Source of the DNA: Telmatactis stephensoni
Lineage: Eukaryota > Cnidaria > Anthozoa > Actiniaria > Isophelliidae
NCBI GenBank assembly: GCA_029948255.1
Contig: JALIZF010001409.1
Coordinates: 222,787-286,786 of the forward strand
Direction of reading: 5' to 3'
DNA length: 64,000 nt
In this document: positions 1 to 10,400 of the stretch, one piece after another
Layout of the letters: each line of letters opens with the position of its first letter
Position numbering within the stretch: position 1 is the first letter of the stretch
Program-made: the position numbers and the translations under genes
The notes under the pieces: model-generated
Seen by the model: only the letters and a program-made list of their open reading frames with translations
The model's database searches: none
Told to the model about the DNA's origin: nothing

Positions 1-790
1 GAGTTGGTTTTGCCATCTCCAACAAGTTTGATCATATCACTCCTGTACCCATAAACGGCAGGTTAATGACAGTTCGTATTCCACTCAAGGACAACAATTA
101 TCCCACTCTGATTAGTGTTTACACCCCGGGGGGGGGGGGGGGGGGGGGGACTCCTATATATAAGAGGACGGGGATGCTCGTCGGAAATTTTAAAAGTGAC
201 CCCTAAAAGGTACCAAAATCATATCCGGGGTAGGCGTGGCAATACATGTTTTTACCCCTAAAAGGTACCAACTCAAAAACACTAAAATTTAACATTTTGC
301 ATATTTTAGTCAATCAAGCGATCAATTGTGTCTATTTATATACGAACAATTTAATGGTCGTGCAATCCGATCTTTGTTTCCAGTATTTAATCGTTGATGG
401 AGGAAAAAATCACCCTAAAAGGTACCAGCTAGGTCTCTAGTAGTCCACTAAAGTCTGGGACACCCTAAAAGGTACCAGATTGCTGATTTTGACCCCTAAA
501 AGGTACGACGAGCATCCCCGTCCATTTCCGATCGAAGTCCCCCCCCCCCGGGGGTTTACACACCCACAATGCAGCGTACAACAGTTGAGAAGGAGAGTTT
601 CTACGAGAAACTCAGTGAGTTTACCGTTTGGTGTCTCTACTTAGTGTCGTTGGTAAGGTCTTTGCTGACATCCTCCAACAACGACTCCAGCATCTGGCAG
701 TTCAGTCAGTTTACCCTGAATCTCAATCAGGGTACAGGAAAAATAGAGGCGCTATTCATTGGGAGAACTAAATATTCTTTTCCGCCTGTA
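1..790 (+). mobile_element. Decayed LINE pol fragment (endonuclease + RT pieces)
   Basis: Reading 1-124 in one frame gives an endonuclease segment beginning GVGFAISNKF and ending ISVYTP, typical of the APE-type endonuclease of non-LTR retrotransposons. The same frame resumes at 554 after an inserted element, with TMQRTTVEKESFYEKL. Around 615-630 the sequence jumps to an RT-like segment (SLLSVVGKVFADILQQRL, then PESQSGYRKNRGAI). This motif normally lies hundreds of residues downstream, so the middle of the pol ORF is deleted. The copy is dead: it is interrupted, internally deleted and truncated. The window begins inside it. Confidence 0.8.
125..553. mobile_element. hAT-like non-autonomous element, copy 1
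   Basis: Both ends are CCCGGGG plus a long G-run (C-run at the right end), followed on each inward strand by GGACGGGGATGCTCGTCG, giving terminal inverted repeats of about 45 bp. The 8-bp target duplication GTTTACAC occurs at 117-124 and 554-561. Removing the element restores the reading frame of the interrupted LINE endonuclease, which fixes the insertion point. An 8-bp duplication points to the hAT superfamily. The interior has five copies of CCCTAAAAGGTAC. Related copies lie at 48371-48780 and 60294-60686. No coding capacity. Confidence 0.85.
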
Positions 791-838
791 TTTCAAGCGA
801 TTCCATTACAATTACAATAATCGTATCTCATATAGTCA

Positions 839-893
839 ATATCCATCCATCCATCCATCCATCCATCCATCCATCCATCCATCCATCCATCCA
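839..893. repeat. (ATCC)n microsatellite
   Basis: About 13 uninterrupted ATCC units. The short ORFs across it are repeat shadows. Confidence 0.95.
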
Positions 894-1584
894 TTTATTC
901 ATAGTTACTCAACATCCAGTTCTCTGATTCATTCATTCATATCCAGGCCTTTCCCGATTACTATGAACAACTTTTGATCCCTTTTTCCACTTGGGTACTC
1001 ATTTGAGCAATATTTCACATTTCGAGCAGATTTCGAGCAAATTTCGAGCAAAAATTGTTTTCCAGGACGCATTGTTTACTGCTTTGCCTCATTTTTTTCA
1101 TAATATCGAATTTCAAAGATAGAAAAATGAGAAGAACTGAAGGTATCGCTCTTAAGGCGCGGAAATACGGGTAAACAAAATCGTGCAACATTTCGAGTAA
1201 CATTGTTCCCTTGCAAGTTGCAGAGCAAATTGCTTGAATTTTTATTATGCATAAATTATGACGTCACGTTGCACCGCCTTTTACTGTACGCTGTTACGTT
1301 TACACGGCCTTTTCGTGATTCGGCTAGTTCGTCAGTTGTACAAAGACTGTTGTCATGGAAAGACACGCGTGCGGGCTTTTCCCTTGGTTTGTGTTTTGAC
1401 TATTTTGAAGCTACATTCATGTAATTACGATAGTGAAAGCAAAAAGAGTCTATATAAAACTGTTGTACGAAAAACTCTGAATAAACTAGTCTGAAAATCA
1501 TATCTATTACAACTAGTAATAAAGAATTGCTAAAGTTTACTTTCCAGTGTAAATATAGTTTTATATCTATATTATATTTTATCA

Positions 1585-1839
1585 CAGGCTCGTAACATGG
1601 TATATTTTCGTCCCACTGATCCCGGGTTTTTACGGAAATTTTGATTCCTGAGCCCATATTTTTAGAAATTTTTGATCCCTGATCCTTGGTGCAAAAAACT
1701 GAGCTGATCTCTGATCCTGACCCAATGTCCTTGATCCTCGATCCCACCCATTTGATCCCTGATCCCTGGCCTCTGATCCCTGATCCTGGCCATAATTTGC
1801 AGCTTGATGCATGATCCCATATACCATGTTACGAGCCTG
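1585..1839. mobile_element. 255-bp MITE with GATCC-rich core
   Basis: Terminal inverted repeats CAGGCTCGTAACATGGTATA and its complement are flanked by a direct TTATCA at 1579-1584 and 1840-1845. The core is a degenerate array of a CCCTGATC-type heptamer/octamer from about 1670 to 1800. No coding potential. Confidence 0.75.
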
Positions 1840-1989
1840 TTATCAGTCTTCCCAGTAGGAACCCGTTCATTGAAACATTACGCAAAATAGATTGTAAGAT
1901 AGAGTATATTCTGTTTAACAAATAGAACAGATTTTAACGTGCTCCGTTCAGTAATACAGCACGCAGAAAGTGACGAAAGCACGAAAGAA

Positions 1990-2593
1990 GTGTGAGTGTT
2001 ATATCTATCTCAAATATTTTACAAAATGATTTATAAAATATTTGAGATATAACGCGCGCGCTGATTGGCTGACTACCATGCATCTTTATGTCAGACGACA
2101 GAGACATGGCTCGCTCAAATAACGTCGAAAATATTTTATAAAGGCAATTACAATACTCAAAAATCTCAATATAAATTTTTCACCTTTTTGAGCAACTTTT
2201 GAGCACTATTTGATGTTTCAGAGCACTTCACTGGCATTTTTGGCATTTTTCGAGCACTTTTTTTTATAGGAATTTACCAGCGCAATCGCGCGGGTAAGGC
2301 TTATTCATATATCTCATCCCACCTCTTCGTCAAGGCCGAAGGCAGCCCATGTCCATACTAGTAGAGAATTTTCGGTTAGCTCAGGATTGCGTGACGACCC
2401 ACAATTAAAGAACGTCTGCTTCGCTATGGCAACGGTAAGCATAATTGCTTCATCATCGTCGAAGGATGTGAATAATTCATGTTTATATTCGGATGCAATT
2501 AGCATAAATCGGGCCGTTACCAGGCAGGTTTAGTTAGGTCATCCGTGAAAAGTATCTCGCTCTCTCGCTCTCCGTCCTTATAACGAACAAATC
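1990..2593. other. Non-coding upstream region with a small hairpin
   Basis: A hairpin at about 1998-2055 (arms ATCTCAAATATTTTA and complement) is followed by a GCGCGCGCTGATTGGCTGA motif shared with other repeats of this window. The remainder up to the alternative ATG at 2594 shows no gene. It includes a CT-rich run (CTCGCTCTCTCGCTCTCC, about 2560-2577) that could belong to a promoter or 5'UTR. No TATA box is evident. Confidence 0.4.
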
Positions 2594-2941
2594 ATGGAAA
2601 GCGAGAAAGTTTCAAGCCCTACAATTTCTGTTCAGGACCCAATGGAGAGTCTTCCGATCCTGATACAATCGAATGATACAGACTGCAGTGATGAGGTAGT
2701 TGACTATAGCAACTGATTCAGGGATGATAAACATTTCAAATTGGGAATGCTCGAATTTTCTTGTTGGAAAGAAAAACTGTAAAAGTATCTCGCCAAACTG
2801 TAAAAGTGTATGTGCACAAACTGGCTGTCAAAACGACTAAATCAGCATATTTATTGTTCACTTTTCACTTCATACTTCAGGAAGAGCTTATTCAATATGA
2901 ACAAGAAGCTGAACGCAGTGATAGAATGGTTAGCCTTGCAG
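2594..2941 (+). CDS. Alternative first coding exons of the ORP5/8-type gene
   Basis: Exon A (2594-2695) opens with ATG, encodes 34 residues starting MESEKVSSPTISVQDPMESL, and ends at a GTAGTT donor in phase 0. Exon B (2881-2941) follows a pyrimidine-rich acceptor (ACTTCAG), encodes EELIQYEQEAERSDRMVSLA plus one base, and ends at GTAAAT in phase 1. The shared exon at 6137 needs exactly one preceding base, so A+B splices in frame into the lipid-transfer gene and gives it a 54-residue acidic N-terminus. The exon at 4434-4518 also ends in phase 1 and would be a mutually exclusive alternative. Whether these exons belong to this gene or to a small independent one cannot be proven from DNA alone, but the phase match, strand and spacing favour alternative promoters. 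Confidence 0.6.
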
Positions 2942-3394
2942 GTAAATTGCTTTTTTCAGTTTTGTACCAGTTTAAAACCAAGATATAACTGATGTAGCGA
3001 TTTATAAACTGTTTGGGGATTTAAGACTTAGTTGACCGTGCCGACCTTCAGCTGTCAAGTTTATCGTAGAATATCGTATACATAACAATCTGGGTAGAAT
3101 CTGAATCAAGTCTTCTCTACTTTTTGAAAAAAACATTACAATATATATTATTCTGTTTGTTGAAAATGGTTTTGATATAACATATATTACATTTTATTTT
3201 TCGATGGAGAAATAAGCGAATCCAGTCAGTCGATATCTTGTCGGTTTTAGTCGATAAGCGTTCGCGCGGGTCGTTGGGATGCCATCGCCGTTCGGTAATG
3301 ATCACACCACTATTTTATCGGCTGTTATTTTTGAGGATCTTGTTTTTGTGTTTTACTCTTTAAAATCACATAAATGCAGCGTTGGTCAATGGGC

Positions 3395-3509
3395 GCTTGT
3401 ATATAAGGAGATAAGTAGTTAGCTGGGTGTTCATGGTTGAAAGTTTGTGGCTATTTGTGACGATCGGAAAGTGGATTGCTGATCGCCTTCTACTTTGACC
3501 TCGCATCAG
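3395..3509 (+). promoter_or_regulatory. Candidate second promoter with non-coding first exon
   Basis: A TATATAAGG box near 3400 lies about 110 bp upstream of a good donor (CATCAG|GTAACT at about 3509). This would make a short 5'UTR exon for the transcript that starts translation at 4434. An acceptor-like tract (TTATTTTTTTAG) ends near 4263, upstream of that ATG. A short upstream ORF starts at 4391 (ATG to TAA in six codons). Weak evidence only. Confidence 0.3.
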
Positions 3510-4433
3510 GTAACTTATGATTTCCTCGGATTTAAGATATTCCCAAAATATTATCATATTTTGTGTAGATGTGTAGCTATCAGATAAATCACTTTACTAT
3601 GTTTATTTGCTGTCTTTCTGTGGGATGAAATTAGGGCTAGGTTGTGATATAAAATCGAAAAAAATTAAGTCTTAAAGCGGTGGCTTTGCCTTGTACGCGA
3701 TAAACACTGAACACGTTGTCAAGCTAAATTTCGTATTAGAGCTTTTTTACTTGAATATTGGCGGCTTTCTCATTCATTTAAGCTGCAGTTGATTGCGTAT
3801 TTTTCTCCGTTTTAAAAACACACGACAGAAAACAATAGCAAACGCACCTATGGGAATGCTTTGACTTATAAAGATGTTAGATCTCGTTCGAAGTGCATGA
3901 CGAATTTCCACGAATCTGTCGTGTCGAGATTATATCATTATAAATAAAAAAGAATTATCACAAATTTCCCCTCTTATTTTATGTTTAAGCATCTTTGCCA
4001 TAAAATATTTATCGAAAGCTTCAAATATCTGAATATTAAGCTTATAAACAATCTAGGTCGTGCATACTAACATCTTACTTTTTCTTGTTCAAGTCGATTT
4101 GCGATTTGATTTGTCGATATTTTGAATAACTTTTTTCCCCTTTTGTATTCTGTGTTATTGTTAACATTTTTAATACACCTGTCGAAGTTTCCTCACTCTC
4201 CCTAAACCCTCAATGTTTAGGTTAACAACTTTCCACTGACCGCAAATTTCATTATTTTTTTAGCAGCACCGAAAATTGATAAATTATTCCGCTTGAGCCG
4301 AGCTTTCTCGCTACCATCTCTACCATTCGTGGAGTGGCTGGCCCTGGGTAATTTTTTTCCCTACTCTCCAGTGGAAGTGTGACATCAGAAATGCCTGAAT
4401 TTGACATTTAACTTTGCTTCTTCCACTTCAAAA

Positions 4434-7400
4434 ATGTCCAGTAATAATAACAGCGAATTGTTTACGGAAAATTCCACTCCAAAGAAAGGGAAGAAAAAGT
4501 TTCGATCCTTCAGTTTGGGTAAGAGTTGTTAGATTACATATAACCCATTTCTTTTTATACACAGAAAGAATGTTTTCTAATAATATGAAGAAGGGCTGTA
4601 AATTTTATAATAAGTTACTATTCTTTTAGATTTACAATTTAGTGTAGATTTCTAAAAATGTCGATTCATTACAGGTGCAATCCGCTCGATGACTCAAATA
4701 GCTTTTTGACACATCAATGTTTGTACCCGTTTTTTCCTTCGCATATCTAATGTCTGCTTTACTTGCCAATGACAGTTTTTACACAAAAAATCAATGGAGA
4801 AATTGCTTTTTGTCTTTCGTGTCACCTTTTTGTTTAAGGCACTAATCCATGGACAACAAAATATCGTGCTAAACCCACACTAGTAATTATCATAACAAAG
4901 TCCTTCCTATATTACATGTAGTCACTCTTGTGATTGTTATTGATAAATGCTATGATCTTTGCTGGCTATTCAGTACTTGTTAAACTGTTTTTCATTGAGT
5001 TTAATAGCTAGCAAAAGATATTTGTAAATAAGTTTTAACTAAAATTAACTGGTATACTTGATTTACATGTAGCAGAGCTCTACTTGTTCTACGTTAATGT
5101 GATTAAGTATACTATGGTTGGATCTGGAGTACCTTGCAAGCAGGGATTTTTCCTTACTCTTCTACCTCTGTAGAGATGCAAGTGAATTGTTTCTTTAAAT
5201 GTTGTTATCATTTCCTTTCTGTGCAGTACAAGATATCAATTTACTAGTTACATAATATATGTCCTTGATGTCTGCAGAGACTGTTGATGACTTGTCCTGA
5301 TAAAAATGACATTGTACAACAGATTTGCAAGATAGCTTATACTGTACTTTGTGTAAAAGCTTTCTAAGGCCCACTCATATCTTGGGGGCCATTTATTGTA
5401 TGAAGGCAATCGAGTTGTCCCTGCTATCTCAGATAACTTATTTTCTTTCCTTTTAATTCCCCTGGCACACTAAAAGCAAAGGTCAATTTATCCTGGCTAC
5501 CATTGATAACTTGCTTTCATATTAACACGGCCTCAGGCAAATTCTCTCTAAAAAGGAAGTTTTGAATCAAACTTTTGGTTTCCTGTTGGTGTTTGCAAAC
5601 ACTTGACCCCTGGCTTGATAATTTACTGGTAAATTAAATTCTTTTTTCAAGAATTTAATTTTCAAAGAAAAGAAAACAATCATAAAATGACAATAATTGT
5701 CAATAATGTTGTAATGCCATATGTAGGCAATAGAATTTATAATATTAAAGGTTTGACGTTAATATAAATGCTATAAAATAAAATTGTCCTCTTTAATTTT
5801 TCTTAGTAAATTACTAAGAAAAACTAAAGAAGGCAATTTTAATTTGTAGTATTTATTTGTCTGTTACTGCCACAGCAATAAGTATTGATAGGAATTGTTT
5901 TTCTTATAATTCCAAAAATAGTTGCATCACAACCCATGAGCTCTAAATCAATTGGCAAGTCAGTATACAGTACTTAGCATCAGCAGTGTTCTCTCCCTCC
6001 CCCCAAAATAAATAAATGAGTAAACAAATAAATATTATTGATATATATAATTGATATGAAATATTTTTACATTTTAGAGATATATTAAGGTGTTGATTAG
6101 AGTTGTTTATTTTTTTTATTTTTTATTTTTTCACAGCTGACACATCGCTGCTGTCTAGTTTTTCCAAATCAAAAAGTAATGATTCAACAGAAGCAGGAGA
6201 AACACCAACTAGAAGTATGTCAAGAACAGGATCAGGTAGATTATAGGTTATAAATCTCTAGAAGTGCTGTCAGCTGGCATTCAACTGCTGGGCTTTCTTT
6301 ACAAAAATAATTCTGGATTGCAGCCTGTAATGATTTATATAAGTACCCATGGTGCTTATAAATTTCATTTTCATACACCACACACACAAAGAGAGAGAGA
6401 GGGGGGCACTTAATTGAATCATTATGGTAGTGTTAGTAATCTTTCGAACAACTTTGAAGTCATGTATTATTTAAGGAATAAAAAACGGTTTCCCATGTTT
6501 GATAGCCTGATCAAAACACGCTGATGTTGGGAGAACAACAGAGAGCATAGTGGAAGCACGAGCCGTAGGCAAGTGCTTTCACAGCTCATGAGTGTTCTCC
6601 CAACATCACAAGTGTTTTGATCAGGCTATCAAACATGGGAAACCGTTTTTTATTGCTTTTATAAAATAACTAACATGCAAATAGACGAAAATAGGAAAAA
6701 GAAAACACCGGTGAAAAAACAAATTGACGTGAGTGTGTTTGATACTCTCAAATACGGGTTTTCAGCCAATCAGAGCGCGCGTTATATAAGAGTTATTTTA
6801 TAATAGTATTAGTATTATTAGTATAATTTTCAATATATAAACAATCCATTGGAATGTGGTAATCCCATTTTGTCAATCAAAGTTACTGTAAAAATCCAAA
6901 ATACAAAGAACTACATGTACTTATATCAAAATGATCTTTTGATCATTTGTTAGGTTTTTAGATATCTTTTTTATTATCTCTAGATTTTTTGTTTTGGTTG
7001 ATAGAAGTGAATAACCAAATTCCAATAGTTTGAAGGTCAGAGTTCAAATAATATCAAAAATTGTTGTAGTCACTGTAATGCAACTGTCACATAGTGCAAT
7101 TATTTTTATGTTCACTTGCTATTAACTGTAATTATTAGATTATATTTATGTATTATATTAATGTCAGTATTTGAATTTGCTACCTACATGTAATTCCAAC
7201 TTTCCTTTGTCTTGTCAACATTTTGTACAGTGTACAGTCTTATATTCAAATTTGTGCCAAATTTTGTGATTTTGTATTACCAGCTAATCTACTATTCTTT
7301 TCATAAGTTTAAACCAAAAAATAGTGTTTATAGTAAGTTTCTAGCCCTAAGGGAGTGGTGTGTGTGTGTGTGTGTGGGGGGGGGGGGATGCACTCCCAGG

Positions 7401-10400
7401 TATTTTGTACATGACATGGATGCTCCGCCCACACTCTCCACCCCTTACCTTAAATATACCAAATTTTGGTAAAAAGGTACCCCTTGAAAAATGAATCATT
7501 AAGTTTTTCTAACACTATTAAGTTTTTATAAAACACTATAAGAAATGGCATCTCTGAATTCTTGGTTTTCATGTGACATCATCGGAAAAATTCATGCTTC
7601 ATATTGATCACATTTAATTTAGTCTGAAGTATGTTGCTTATATACCCTAAGAGAAGTTTTTCTTGAATATTTGAGAAATTTTCCTCGTTTGGTTTTCGAG
7701 TTATCAAAACTTTGTCACGCAACACTGTCACGCGTTTTCCTCAGGACGTAAAACGATGAATTTGTTAGAAGTAAACACACATTTGGCTTGCTCTATGAAT
7801 AAAACCATTGTTTATTGGGTATCTGTATCAAAATATATGATTAAGTTGATATTTTAAATGATTTTGCCAATCATATTTATTGTCCGCCATGTTGGTGTAC
7901 TAAAGTTGAGCACCAATATGGCAGCCCCATACATTTCTTTGTAATAACTGAGTTTGTAAAACCGTTGATATCTTTGCATCGCAACATCTTTTGGACTCAA
8001 AATTTCCTGGAGTTATAAAGTTTTTCCTCCTCTTTAAGAGGATGTGCTCTGATTTTACTCCGAGACGTGAGATCCGCTGTTATTTTGATGACCTGTGGAG
8101 TGACACCAACTGCGAAGTGCCATACATTTCTTACTAAAAATTGAGCACTTCAAAGGTCAATATCTTCGCAACAAAAGCTCATTTTAATTTGAAAATTCGT
8201 GAAGTTACAAAGTTTTACTTGCTCTTTAGAGTGATATTACTTTTATTTCACTCAGGGCTCTGAAAATTTTTCGATGACGTAGGTGAAAACCGAGAATAGT
8301 CCTATTTTAAGTTCATTTTCTCTCAGTATACGTTAAGTCCTTACTCTTTCCTTTTTTGCTCTGAAAGCATGGCTCAAGGCATTAGAATCAAAAGTTGGAA
8401 TAAAACATCTCACTGATTAAGTTTTCCTAAAGTTACAACATACCATTGATTGTACAGGTCTCCTTTGAATTAATGACTTGTATTCCTTTTGGTTCTGAAA
8501 GTATTACATGTAGCTCAGTGCATTTCTTTTCCTGGGGAAGAACAAAACACTGAGGTTCCATCCACACAGAAAATATGTAATTATAGACAACTATATGTAA
8601 ACAGCTCAAAAGTTCTCTGTTCACATCATCATTTTCACTTCGTTTTTGCCTGTCCATTTGAGTACTAATGAACATATGCCATGACTATGTTGGTGGCCAT
8701 TTTTCCTAGGATTTTTGAAAATAGCCATTTACGACTGTCCACACAGAAATGATAGATGAGTGTTTATGAAAATAGTCACTTTGAAGTGCATTTTCAAAAA
8801 TGAGTATTGACAGTGGAAACGATGAGTGTTTTCATGTGGAAAAAACGTGTAAATGATCAAAAATTTATAAGCATTTGCACACAAAACATTTCCGTGTGGA
8901 CAGTCCTGAGCCTGGTTGCTCAAGGACAATTAATACTAATCCATGAATAAAATGAATGGTTTTCTCAGGATTTACAGTGCTGTGCTTCGAACCGTGGCCA
9001 TTACCTCAAAGTTTTTGATTACTATTTGGCATCTTTTTGACAACTTTGAATACCACTAACCAATTAGATATTGGTGCTTCACTTTGATCAGTTCGATAGG
9101 TGGAGTTTGTACATTGATGTTAAGTAATGATGTACGACATGTATACAAACTCTGCCTATCAAGACACCAAAGTGAAGCACCAATATCTAATGGTGAGCAG
9201 TATTCAAAGTTGTCAAAAAGTAGTCAAAAAGTTTGTGGTAGTGGCCACAGTTCAAAGTGCTGCACAGACTGTAAATCCTGGGTTAATGCTAATAATCTTT
9301 CGAACAACAGGGCCCTGAATCAAAAGTTGAACAAATTATAAATCGCAGGTCAGCACAAGTTTTCCTTAACTTACAAGATACTATGAAGGGCCTTGGATTA
9401 TTATTGACTGGACATGCGCATATTCCTTTCTTGCTCTGAAAGACAGTGTAGCTCAGTACATTTCTTTTCCTGGGGGAAGAACAAAACACTGAATCAAAAG
9501 TCGAAACAAAATATTACAGGTCAAGACAAGTTTTCCTAAACTTACAAGACACCATAAAATTAATGACATCTTGCTTGCAGTATAAATGACTTGTACTCTT
9601 TCTTGCTCTGAAATTGTAGCTCAGTGCATTTCTTGTCCTGAAGAAGAAAATACTGAATTAAAAGTGGGAATGAAACCACAGATCAAGACAAGTTTTCCTA
9701 GACTTACAAAACACTATGAATGACATTATCCTTGAATTATTTATAACCTGTATTCCTTCCTTTCTTGCTCTGAAAGTGGCAGCTCAGTATGTCTTGTCCT
9801 AAAGAACAAAATACTGATTCAAAAGTTGAAATGAAACAGTCTGAATAGCTGAAATGATTTTTATCTGACAAGACACCCTGCAAAGCAGAGTCCCTTGAAT
9901 TGATAACCTGCCTTCCATACTTGCTATGAAAGTGATGCTCATGCACAGACTATGTGTAACTTCTAATCCTAAAGAATCAAATGCCCAATACAAAGTTAAA
10001 GTGAAACATCATAGATCAATTTTTTAAACTTGTGAGACACCACAGAGAGAATCTCATTTAATTATTGATGATTTTGATTCCTTATTGGTTGCAAAGGGAA
10101 TAATGTTTTGGTTTTCTTACATTGGTGATTGGGATATTCCAATACATGTGTATTATTTAAAAGAGATTTTGTGTGAAGATAATTCCATCACACAAGTTGA
10201 AAGACTCTATACTCTTCGACAAAGTGACTTATTGCTTAGAAAAAATAGTTATAAGTTTTTAAGGATTTATCTATTTAGCAATCTATACACACTAGAAGGC
10301 TGTCATTGAGATGTTGAATTAATCCCAACTTTCTTGGTCAACAAGTCATACATTTATAACTAGAACAATGCTTTATGGTTTCATGAGGACATTTAAATGC

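Larger units (their letters stand above)
8350..10080. repeat. Degenerate tandem repeat, ~155-170 bp unit
   Basis: Units share CTTGCTCTGAAAG, GTAGCTCAGTGCATTTCTT, TCCTG..GAAGAA, CAAAACACTGA, TCAAAAGT and CAAGTTTTCCTAAACTTACA in the same order. The CTCTGAAA anchor recurs near 8358, 8494, 9433, 9604, 9766 and, as CTATGAAA, 9923. The array is split by inverted-repeat elements at 8733-8906 and 8915-9315. Short ORFs here are shadows. It lies wholly in intron 2 of the ORP gene. Confidence 0.7.

Noticed and set aside
196..520. CCTAAAAGG repeats as SRF-binding CArG boxes
   Set aside because: The CArG box needs CC, six A/T and GG. Here there are five A/T, and the motif always occurs with GGTACC inside a transposon family.
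8350..10080. CRISPR-like array
   Set aside because: Units are ~160 bp, diverged, in an animal intron and without short identical repeats and unique spacers.
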